Source of the DNA: Siphonodentalium dalli
Lineage: Eukaryota > Mollusca > Scaphopoda > Gadilida > Siphonodentaliidae
Assembly: GCA_032622095.1 (NCBI GenBank)
Contig: CP136061.1
Coordinates: 12,479,287-12,543,286, forward strand
Length of the DNA: 64,000 nt
Direction of reading: 5' to 3'
In this document: piece by piece, positions 1 to 11,500 of the stretch
Position numbering within the stretch: position 1 is the first letter of the stretch
Layout of the letters: every line of letters begins with the position of its first letter
Notes under the pieces: generated by a model
The model's input: the letters and a program-made list of their open reading frames with translations, nothing else
The model's database searches: none
What the model was told of the DNA's origin: nothing
Position numbers and translations under genes: made by a program

Positions 1-390
1 CAGAGGAGACTTTAATGCTGCACCAGTGTAACATCCCGTAATGAAAGGGTTAAAGAGGAATAATCTAATTAGACGCCCCTAAATTACTATTTCTTTGGCT
101 TCAGGGGTAAAAATATTTGATTCAGGTCGAGGAACCCACCAATCAAAGCTCTGAGTTATTAGATATTAGAGTTTTTACAGAAATAGTTCAGGCATGCGTG
201 CGCGCCATTACAAGGGGTTACACAAGGTCACTGCTCGATATACAATCAGTGCATCGGTGGCGGTCGCAAATTAATTCAGAAGGAAAAGATGTTGAAAAGT
301 ATCGCCATCAACAAAAATACGATATTGTGATAGTTGACATGCGGTTACATGAATTTTACTTAATTATGAATCAGTAATCAAGTTTTAGCC

Positions 391-844
391 ATGCAAAATA
401 TATATGTTATATGGCACCATGCTGGTTACACATGGAAATATATATGCTATATGGCACCATGCTGGTTACACATGGAAATATATATGTTATATGGCACCAT
501 GCTGGTTACACATGGAAATATATATGTTATATGGCACCATGCTGGTTACACATGGAAATATATATGTTATATGGCACCATGCTGGTTACACATGGAAATA
601 TATATGTTATATGGCACCATGCTGGTTACACATGGAAATATATATGTTATATGGCACCAAGCTGGTTACACATGGAAATATATATGTTATATGGCACCAT
701 GCTGGTTACACATGGAAATATATATGTTATATGGCACCATGCTGGTTACACATGGAAATATATATGTTATATGGCACCATGCTGGTTACACATGGAAATA
801 TATATGTTATATGGCACCATGCTGGTTACACATGGAAATATATA
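391..844 (+). repeat. 40-bp minisatellite, about 11 units
   Basis: Units of 40 bp containing GGCACCATGCTGGTTACACA then TGGAAATATATATG. Because 40 is not a multiple of 3, long open frames run through it in several frames; these are not genes. The array is interrupted by the element at 845-3717 and resumes at 3720. The right arm has an uninterrupted array at 43086-43452. Confidence 0.95.
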
Positions 845-3717
845 CCCCGCTGGACAAAACAAGTGTCCAATGCCACCGCGGTGTACTTGCCGTTCGGCCG
901 CGGTGTCACTTTGTGGAACCGCGGCTGAGCACCGCGGCCGAACGGCAAGTACACCGCGGTCGAACGGCAAGTACACCGCGGTCGAACGGCAAGTACACCG
1001 CGGCCGAACGGCAAGTACACCGCGGCCGAACGGCAAGTACACCGCGGCCGAACGGCAAGTACACCGGGGTTAGATTCCTGGTTTGTATCGTCTTTTTTTC
1101 TCGAGTTTAAAACATGTTTTATTAGTAGAAATATACGAAGGTTAGTATTTTTAATTACAGGAAATTTAAATCCGTACATAATATCAGCTTTAAGGTCATT
1201 ATGCAAATCACATTTATATTTAACCCAACTGTTTCAACGATCTAACGTACCGGTAGATTTTAATGGAACTTTGTTGTCAAATATAAAAAAAACTTCATGC
1301 GTCGATCCTGTGCATGCTAGCACGTCGACATACACCTGTCAATCATCCAGGATTAGTTTGTGAGATTTTATTCTCTGCTTCAATTGGTTGGCTGTGGGAG
1401 GAGCTTACCGATATTTTGTTCTAATGTGGTATGCTTTGACACCATAACCGAGATCTGGTAAATAAAATGATTCCCATGTTTTTATTAGAGTTGCTATTAT
1501 TTTTGAAAAAAAATATGATCAAATGAGCATATTAAATAAAAGTGTTATATTATCGATCCATATATGTGGCAAATCCATTGCCAAATAAAAATTAATTGCC
1601 AGAAACTGAAAATACGCGACATTTTACACTTTGCTCGATCTATAAGTCCACGGTATTTGCCACCAGAGTAATGAGAGGATGGACTGAATAAAGATTACAC
1701 AAACAATGTGTGTTGAAAAACAAATTAGAAGTGTGATGGGACACGTGTATAAGGTCAAAAGGAATAATGCACACGTTTCCCCGAACGGACACCCCGAAAT
1801 TAGGGGTGGCCACGGCGGTAAGCTTTTCAATTCATTTAATGTTTTCCGTTTTATTATGCATTAACAAGCTATTGAAAATACACCATTTATTGTATTCTCT
1901 ACCAACATTCCTAAATATAAGAATTTAGTCATCATATTCAAATAAAAAATTTCATGTTGACAAGTTTTGAAAACCACTAGCCCTGATCAGAAAATGCAGA
2001 TAATTCGGGGAAAACCTCGCGTGCACAAACAACCACGCGGTCAATACGTCATGCATGCGTTTATTACTGGTATAATTTATGTAGGAATCTGGATTTTAAA
2101 AACCAGACATACATGTATATGACATATATTGACAAGTATAGTATCTCAACAAACATGCTTACTGTAATAGAGTTTCATAAATAAATAAACATTGGAATAC
2201 ACAGCGGCGCCGTATACGCCAATAAAAAAAACGGAGAACCACGATTCTTTTGTTTTCGCAACAGCAGTACATTCTCAGATATTCCAGTTTTGTTGAAGCG
2301 ATGCGCTCTGGTGCCGTGTTTCCCAGAAAGCCGATTAATTTAGCACAATTCTAATGATCCCATGATCTCCCTCCCATATCCGATCTATTGCAAATTCACA
2401 AAAACGAACCACGTGGTCGCTTTTATTCAATGGATGTATAAACCATGCATGCCTCATTAAATTTTTATTTTGTTATATATCCATTATAAAGTATTGTTTA
2501 CGTATATTGCCACAAAAAATTGAGTGAAACCCTCGATTGGGAGGTTGATAACCGCCGTTAATTTTGCGCACATCTGTACATCTCAAATGCCAGGTGCACG
2601 CGATTACGTCAGCATTATTCAGAAACTGGGCGCGAGGAATGTAGCAATGACATTGTTTGCTACATCGTAACTGTTTGAGTTAACATGATTATGACATGTC
2701 ACTTTCTCCTCGATATTCCCTTTCAAGTTTTATCAAAGTTCAATTGGCATGCTGTCGCAGTTTTGTCTTTAAAGTAACCACGGTATTGAAAGGATTTGAA
2801 TATTTAATAGGTTCATAAAATCTTCGCGGGAGAAAAATACCTGATCACGCACAAACGCTCTTTATTGTTCATTCTGAAGACAATTCTGGCACAGATTTTT
2901 ATACATTCAATGGACGGCAGTGAATTCCAAAAGGAGGTCCACATGGGTGGATGTTGTCAGTATATAATTCAAACCAAATAATAGTTTTAATTAATGTAAA
3001 AAAAAAAAAATTTAACAAGAGAAAACAACATCACAATAACAAATATTTCAACATGGGCAAACAAACAGTCCAAAGTAGGATGCGACAATCCTTATTTTAT
3101 AATCAGTCTTAAATGACAGCATAGTGATTCAATTCTCTCATGATGATGCTGCCACGTGTGCACGACATTCCAATGCTTATTTCTCAAAAAGACACGTGCT
3201 GCCAAATCTAGATGAAGTCTGTTGTCGGCAACATCACACTTCCGTGTCGCCTAATAATTATCAGCGGGAGCCTTTTCTAATCAGGATGGATTATGACACC
3301 TTGATTTTATGACAGTTTACTGGTGGGACGTACGTTGACTACTTAAAAGATTATCACACCTTGTCACCAGACAGATTAACCCTCAAACATATAATCGATC
3401 GTCTGACGGACGGTATTTAGACAATGGCCTCAATCAAGCCTCATTTATGGTGCCCTCTTTGTGTTTTTCAACATCATTCCAAGAACGGCAAGTACACCGC
3501 GGTCGAACGGCAAGTACACCGCGGCCGAACGGCAAGTACACCGCGGCCGAACGGCAACTACACCGCGGCCGAACGGCAAGTACACCGCGGCTGAACGGCA
3601 AGTACACCGCGGCCGAACTGCAATCAGCCGGTGGAGCCGCGGTGTTGTTGCAGTTCGGCCGCGGTGGCAACGCAAACCGCACCGCGGTTAAGTGGACACT
3701 TGTTTTGTCCAGCGGGG
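845..3717 (+). mobile_element. 2.87-kb TA-flanked DNA element with 22-bp CCGCGG subterminal repeats
   Basis: Inserted within the 40-bp minisatellite, with TA on both sides (843-844, 3718-3719). The ends are perfect 24-bp inverted repeats starting CCCCGCTGGACAAAACAAGT. Just inside each end lie tandem 22-bp units (ACCGCGG[T/C]CGAACGGCAAGT plus AC) at about 880-1066 and 3483-3630. The right arm has the empty site. The interior (1070-3440) has no open frame longer than about 60 codons, so it is non-autonomous. Part of the right half (about 3240-3500) resembles 9230-9500, an older relative. The TA target would fit Tc1/mariner-like integration, but the superfamily is not established. Confidence 0.8.
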
Positions 3718-3719
3718 TA

Positions 3720-3916
3720 TGTTATATGGCACCATGCTGGTTACACATGGAAATATATATGTTATATGGCACCATGCTGGTTACACATGGAAATATATAT
3801 GTTATATGGCACCATGCTGGTTACACATGGAAATATATATGTTATATGGCACCATGCTGGTTACACATGGAAATATATATGTTATATGGCACCATGCTGG
3901 TTACACATGGAAATAG
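3720..3916 (+). repeat. 40-bp minisatellite, continuation
   Basis: About five more units of the array at 391-844, on the far side of the inserted element. Confidence 0.93.
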
Positions 3917-3971
3917 TCCGAAATACTATGTGTTTACATTCATGATAACACTTGTTGGAGAATTCCAATTT

Positions 3972-4270
3972 GAATAGGAATCACCATATATAGAAGTTGA
4001 ATAGGAATCACCATATATAGAAGTTGAATAGGAATCACCATATATAGAAGTTGAATAGGAATCACCATATATAGAAGTTGAATAGGAATCACCATATATA
4101 GAAGTTGAATAGGAATCACCATATATAGAAGTTGAATAGGAATCACCATATATAGAAGTTGAATAGGAATCACCATATATAGAAGTTGAATAGGAATCAC
4201 CATATATAGAAGTTGAATAGGAATCACCATATATAGAAGTTGAATAGGAATCACCATATATAGAAGTTGC
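3972..4270 (+). repeat. 27-bp minisatellite, about 11 units (left)
   Basis: Unit GTTGAATAGGAATCACCATA plus TATAGAA. The right arm has only about two units (42981-43033), so copy number differs strongly between arms. Confidence 0.93.
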
Positions 4271-4351
4271 AAATCACACTCGATCATCCTCCAAACTGTC
4301 AAGAAAAACCATTATTCTAAGACTCATTCGACAAATATGATATCGTGCTTG

Positions 4352-5129
4352 GGCCTAAAAAAAACACGTTTGTTTCCGCTAACCCGACCGACCCTATTTA
4401 AAAGCACCGAGTCTAAACTTTTTATTGCGATCGAAAAACTGACTTAAAAATATAATGGTATCTGTAAATGTTTCACGCATTTAACAGAGATAAAAGCACG
4501 GCGGTCGTTTCTGGTGGAAATACCCCCATACTAGATACGTATCCCAGCACGTTGTTGTGGCTATCTATCTGGACTAATGTGTCAACTGCGGAAGCAAAAA
4601 AGAGATCAGATCGATAGACAACGAAGCCAAAATTTGAAGAACTCTTCTTTTTTAATCCACCCGGATAAGACTGACTTCAGTAAGGTTAAAGTGAGGTGCC
4701 GTACATCAGCTGAGTCAGCGCCGTTCGACATAAATGTTGAAATGAAAGTTAAGGAGTTGTCAGCATTCAACATAAACCATATCGAGTTTGTTTGCGGTTG
4801 ATAGAGAGATCGTGGAAAAAAAGATAGAACATGATACTATGGAAATCACCACAAAGCGGAAAGCATTTGATATTCTTATGAAGAAAGAAATATATATCAT
4901 CTGTAACTTTGAATCTGAGTTTATTGTTTCTATATTCCATGGGTTGACCACCTTGAGTCTAAGAAGTCCATAATGTGGGCTCATATCAAGTATTATACAC
5001 GTATTGTTAAAAATATAGAAAAATTAAAATATTTAATAAAACAAAAAGTTTTGCCTGCCTACCGCAGCCTACCGTCCCTATTTTTTCCCAGCTCGTTAGT
5101 GGAAACAAAAATGTCTTTTTTTTTAGGCC
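4352..5129 (+). mobile_element. PIF/Harbinger-like non-autonomous element (left)
   Basis: Ends GGCCTAAAAA / TTTTTAGGCC, with a 3-bp duplication TTG on both sides (4349-4351, 5130-5132). GGCC termini and a 3-bp target fit PIF/Harbinger. The subterminal sequence TTTCCGCTAACCCGACCGAC is shared with the element at 7780-8561. No transposase is seen. The right-arm copy is about 42119-42894. Confidence 0.6.
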
Positions 5130-5399
5130 TTGGTATCAGGAGCAGTTATTGGTAATACACTAATTTGGATAACTAAATCGGCTTTTGGAGAAATTTTGTT
5201 GTGCACCTTTAAATTTTCAAACATGATATAACCAACATCATTTAATTCTCTTAAAAGTTAAATAATGCTACAGGTATAGACAAGACAATTCAAGTTCCAA
5301 GTTTAACTTCAAACTACATGATTCACATTATAAAGAGTTTATATATGATGCACAATAGTCTTTTAACTTTTAAAAAGACGTTTGTAATATCTTTAAGAC

Positions 5400-5475
5400 T
5401 TAAATAAAAAGAGGGTCGGTTGGGTTAGCGGAAACTGAATAAAGAGGGTGGGTTGGGTTAGCGGAAACTAAGGTC
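5400..5475 (+). repeat. Tandem pair of Harbinger-type subterminal motif
   Basis: Two copies of GGTTGGGTTAGCGGAAACT about 36 bp apart beside SET exon 6, like the ends of the element at 4352-5129. Mirror copy about 41780-41845. Confidence 0.6.
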
Positions 5476-5503
5476 CTTTTTCTGGCTCAAGTAAAATATT
5501 TAC

Positions 5504-5545
5504 CATCCAAGTTGTCTTCATCATCGTCATCAACATCATACACTT
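5504..5545 (-). CDS. SET: SET exon 6 visible (left copy)
   Basis: 42 nt, [14 protein letters not shown], with TTTCAG acceptor and GTAAAT donor on the minus strand. Confidence 0.85.
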
Positions 5546-8500
5546 CTGAAATGAAAAAGTACATGTAGGTGTTTGGTAAAATAAAAGGTCACCGACCGAC
5601 CGCATGTCCCCGAAAAGATGGCTTTTTAGTAAGAATAGCCTTTTTTTTTAACCCTCAAAATTCCCCCTCTGGGGACGTCATTCTGCACATACACTAAATC
5701 CAGGCATGTGGGGAATGTTATATCTGTATATATATGTATATATATACATTAATAGTACAGGGAATGTTATATTTGTATATATATGTATATATATATACGG
5801 GGATTGTTATATTTGTATATATATGTATATATATATATATACAGGGAATGTTATATCTGTATATATATGTATGGTCACGCTTACAAACAAGCCTGCAAAT
5901 AGCGTGTCTGTCATTTGCAGAATGAGGTCCCCAGAGGGTGAATTTAGTGATGCTACCCCAGTGGGCTAGCATCACCAAATTCACCCTCTGGAGACCTCAT
6001 TCTGTTTAGGCCTCATCTTCTGGGAAGTATCTATAGTATCAAATTAACATTGTTTTTAGTTACATTTCCCTTCTAGGATGTTTCTATATCCCCTAATTTG
6101 CAGTAATTTGCAGAAGATAAAATTCATAATTGAGGTGCCCAATGGTTGAACATCACCAAACTCAACTGGGGAACTTCAATCTGATCCTAGGTCTGCCATA
6201 GCAGTTGAGGGCCTTAGCAGAATGAGGTCCCCAGAGGGTGAATTTATGCGGGATAGCGTCACTAAATTCACCCTCTGGGGACCTCATTCTGCAAATGACC
6301 GACACGCTATTTGCAGGCTTGTAGTTTATAAGACTGCTCTAGGGACCTCATTCTGCATGTCCTCATCTGTTATGGGAGACCTAGACACATTTAAGATCCC
6401 TGAATATTGTGATGTACACCCATTGGACACCTCAATTATGCATTGTGTCATCTGCCATGGGAGAGCTAGACGGTAGACCAACCCTCTTAAGTCGGATTGT
6501 TCGACTTCGGCAAACCGCAATGGCAACCCTTTGCCGGCATTGCTGATTGCCGTAGCAAATTATGAGTGATGTAGACACAAATTTACTCTTGTGTCTGGAA
6601 TATGAGTGCAGGGTGGAAAAACAGACCAGAATTAATAGAAGTGCAGATTGGAATATAAGTGCAGGTTGGAAATTTTCATCGAAATACAGTCCTGCACTTT
6701 ACTTGTAACGTTGAATGGATACAAGCCTTGAAATAGTGAGCCTGTCATTTGCAGAATGAGGTCCCCAGAGGGTGAATTTAGTGATGCTACCCCGCATACT
6801 GGCGCATAGCAGGCTAGCATCACCAAATTCACCCTCTGGGGACCTCATTCTGCTTACACCTCAGTAGTATGGTACAAATGGTTCCAAAAGTGCCGTGTAC
6901 TAATAATTTTTCTACATAAACCAACATTAATTGTACATCACTTTGTCAATTTGAATTGTATGATAGTATCCACTCCCAATGTTTTTCTGGTGAGAGATAC
7001 TACTACAATGGCAATAATCAATTGGGGCTGTGTCATCTGCTCCTTCCCAAGCCCAATTAACCCTTTACCCAACAGAAGGGCCCTGTGCCAATGCATTCTC
7101 TTATATATGCGAGTCGACCATAGGTCGCCTCGCATATATAAGAGAATGCATTGGCTTAACACATAAAAATGTTAAAGAATGTAAGAAAAATGGTAAAAAG
7201 TGTAAAAAAAAGGATTTTTTTTAGGCCAATGCATTCTCTTATATATGCGAGGCGACCTATGGTCGACTCGCATATATAAGAGAATGCATTGGCACAAGGC
7301 ATAACTGTAACTATCACAATGTGGTCAATGAGCCGGTTCCAATGATATCCATATTTGTATGGTTCTATTGAGACAGACCGAAGATATTTTAGGCTGTTGA
7401 AGCTTTATTTGGCCGGTTTTGGCCGGTTTGTTGGGTAAAGGGTTAACTTGAAGTTGCTTCCAACATTGGTATGTTACACTTGGGATATTTAAATTACATT
7501 AAAAATAGCAAATTATTAGGTTTTGCATCGCAATATGTGATACAAAATCCTGGTGCTGCGAACCAATCATATGTTGATTGCAATGCCGCCGTTAAATTCT
7601 TCTATTGGCTAGCGGGTCAGTAATAGCAGATTTAATAGCACAATTTGGATTGCGCCCCCTTGACTACGCATTATGTTGTCTGCAAATTAGGGGATATAGA
7701 AAGACTAAACTAATACAGAAACAGAAACTTTCTAAAAACATTTCAAAAGAAACTACACAACTGGTTAATTTCATAATAAGGCCAAAACAAATTGAATGTT
7801 TCCCGTAACCCGACCGACCGTCTTCAAAACCCCCCGACACAAGTTCATTTTATTGGTTTTAAATAACAAAAATCAATCTATAAACCGAACGACCACACTG
7901 TTAACCAAACTATGTATGCGTGGTTCCATTTTATCTGATTCACCTCGCGAGATAAATGATATCTTTGATATATTTATATATTTTTCGCAAAGCCACATCG
8001 TCACTCTTCAAACGGAAAGTCAAATTACGACCGGACGCTATACCGGAAGATCACGAGTAATCGTTCCTCTTCGCTGACCGCAAGCACGTGTTTGTGTTGA
8101 TATGGAGTATTTATAAATTATAACATGGATGTTCTCCGAGGTTGATTCGAACCGAAATTCGAACGCGGGAATAAGATCTTTTCAATGATGGCGGTCGCAA
8201 ATGGGTCGATTCCCATGTGCATAATTCACGACTGCTGTGGGAAAAAAACCCGCATTTTAAAGATAATAGAAATCAAAGCAATTAACGATGTAATAGCTGA
8301 TGCTCACGGAGCCGACACCAGGTCCAAGATGAAATATGTCTACTGTTATCTGTTTTATATGTTTCTCCTCAATATATCAGTTTTATCACCAATTTGTTGG
8401 TTGCTCTGGGTCATTGTATAGTGTTTGATGGTGGTTAGGCATGGCCCACACGAGACCATAAAAAAATAAAATGAAAAAATAAAATAAAATGAAAAGCCTA

Positions 8501-11500
8501 TCACCCGCCCCTATTTTTTTTGGGCTCGTTACGGGAAACACGCATTCAATTTGTTTTGGCCTAAAGATACTTTCCAGAGAAGATGAGGCCCAAGAAGAAT
8601 GCGGTCCCCAGAGAGTGAGATTAGTGATGCTAGCCCACTGTGCGGGGTAGCATCACTAAATTTTATATCTTTAGGTTGAATCACCGTCGTACCTTCATCA
8701 TCCTCATCATCGATATCTTCTTCTTCATCTTCCCCCAGGACAACCACGGAATCATCTCCCTCATCATCACTACAAATAAATAACAATGGATTAATCAGGT
8801 GTATCATCCCCGTCATCATCAATACAAATAAATAACAATGGATTAATCAAGTGTATCATCTCCCTCAGGCAATGTCTGATAAAACATAATGTTCAAAATG
8901 TACTTATGCTATTCCATACCAAAATTAATTTTTTTTATACGGGTCTCATAGATCCCTCCTTTATGAATAGGAAGGATACAAGGTCGCTGACCAAACTGTC
9001 TCATGACGAAGACATAGACACATACATTGCTACCCCTTACGCTATGCTCGGACGATATTGCCGATTCAATTCGATATCATCTCCCCGATTTGGTATTGGA
9101 TTTTGAATCTGGGGCAATGTGCCAATACGTAGGCCCCTACTTTCACTTGTAGGCATTCCAATACTTGTAAATTAAATATCAAAATATTACCGATCAAAGT
9201 CGCTTGACCCGTGTCACCTTATAATTGACTGCGGCGATCTGTTTTATCAGGTTGGATTATGACATCTTGATTTTATGACAGTATAGGATGTTAACTACTT
9301 ATAAGATCATCACACCTCATCACCAGAGGGATTAGGTTTCAAACACAATAGATCATCACACCTCATCACCAGATGAATTTGGTTTCAAACACAATATTTA
9401 GATCGTCTGACTTATTTAAACAAAGGGCTCAATCATTTATCATGCCATCTTTGTATTTTTTTTCAACATTATTTTGAACGGCAAGTACACCACGGCCGAA
9501 CAGGTACACAATGACCACGGCAACTATGCTGTGGCCGAACGGCAAGTACACCGCAGCCAAACAGCATGTACACTGCGACAGAAAGACAACTGCAGTTAGG
9601 CAGTGAAACCGCAGTGTAGTTGCCATTGAACAGCCATTCCGCCGCGGTGGCAATGCTGACTCTTATTGTGGTGATTGGGGTATATAACACTTTCATGACT
9701 TCCTGAAAATTTGCAAAAATCTTGTGCCTAACAATATTTACCTTGACCTTGTAAGTCAGTGCATTATCTTATATAAACGAGGCTCCATCGGGGAGACTCA
9801 CATATATAAGATAATGCACTGGAAAAGGATCTTTAATTTTGAACCAGCGCAGCTCGGTCATGAAAGGGAAAATAACCAAGGCGATATATAAAGTTTAATG
9901 TTTAACCCACAGGGAGCCTCTCACAGATGGAAGCATGCAACATCCTCAAATAATAGTGTAACTCACCTGATTCCATTCTCTTCCACTTCAATATCGGGTG
10001 CTAAATAATACTGTAGAGGGTTCGGCCACATATCATCCTTGATGACCTGCAACAGAGATGTCTTATTAGATAACAAAGTTCTAAGTAATGCCCCAGTGAA
10101 TCAGGCATCGATCCAGTGAATCAGACATCACCCCAGTGAATCAGGCAACCCCCCAGTGAATCAGGCATCACCCCAGTGAATCAGGCAACGCCAAGTGAAT
10201 CAGGCAACCCCCCAGTGAATCAGGCATTGCCCCAGTAAATCAGGCATCACCCCAGTGAATCAGGCATCACCCCAGTGAATCAGGCATCACCCCAGTAAAT
10301 CAGGCATCACCCCAGTGAATCAGGCAACCCCCCAGTGAATCAGGCAACCCCCCAGTGAATCAGGCATCATCCCAGTAAATCAGGCATCACCACAGCGAAT
10401 CAAGCAACGCCCCAGTGAATCAGGCATCATCCCAGTGAATCAGGCAACCCCCCAGTAAATCAAGCATCACCCCAGTGAATCAGGCAACCCCCCAGTAAAT
10501 CAGGCAACACCCCAGTGAATCAGGCATCACCCCAGTGAATCAAGCAACATCCCAGTGAATCAAGCAACATCCCAGTGAATCAAGCAACACCCCAGTGAAT
10601 CAGGCAATCTTAATGTATTTTTCCACTGTGTTGTTCAAGTAATACTTTCCCCACAACATGAGATGGCATTTTATGTCACTTCGGTCGAGGTCGTTCAATA
10701 TTTCTGAAGCTGGATAAAAAATTAAAAAATTAAATAAAAAGAAAAAACCCTACCTACCTCAGCCTACCTACCCTAATTTTTTCAAACTGTTAGCGGAAAC
10801 ATACTATTTTTTTTTGGCCTGAGCTTAAAATAGTACTGCGTGAATTTAAATACAAGTAAGGTATAGAGAAAAAATAGAATCTATGTGAAAATGTTTCTAT
10901 AGAAATTTTATAATAAATAATCTTTCCAGAGAAGATGAGGCCAAAGCAGAATGAGGTCCCCAGTGGGTAAATTTACTTAATTAAGTGATGCTAGCCTGCT
11001 ATGTGGGATAGTGTCACTAAGTTCACCCTCTGGGGACCTCATTATGCAAATGACAGGCACATATTCTCAGCCCTGATTAAGACAATACAAATACAAATAT
11101 TTGTAAGTCGAACAAAGTCACATTAGAAAATTTTAACTTGACCTGTGTTTTCTGATTTGATGAATTCACCAAAAATCAAGAAATTCTGTTTAACCCTTTA
11201 CCCAACAAACCGGCCAAATAAAGCTTCAACAGCCTAAAATATCTTCGGTCTCTCTCAATAGAACCATACAAATATGGATATCATTGGAACCGGCTCCTTG
11301 ACCACATTGTGATAGTTACAGTTATGCCCTGTGCCAATGCATTCTCTGATATATGCGAGTCGACCATAGGTCGCCTCGCATATATAAGAGAATGCATTGG
11401 CCTAAAAAAAAATATTTTTTAACACTTTTTACCATTTTTTCTTACATTCTTTAACAATTTTATAATTTTTAATGTGTTAAGCCAATGCATTGGCACAGGG

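Noticed and set aside
391-1110. Long overlapping open frames (up to 239 codons) with repeated tryptophan-rich peptide
   Set aside because: They are translations of the 40-bp minisatellite and 22-bp CCGCGG units; all frames stay open because the unit lacks stops. No start context, conservation or splice structure.
3940-4302. 120-codon minus-strand frame with a 9-residue repeat
   Set aside because: 27-bp minisatellite read in frame. The right arm has only two units, so no conserved protein exists.
7088-7154. Hairpin with T tract as a transcription terminator or microRNA precursor
   Set aside because: Rho-independent terminators do not apply to this genome, and the near-perfect palindrome in many copies within element ends fits a transposon module better. 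Small-RNA data would be needed for any other claim.
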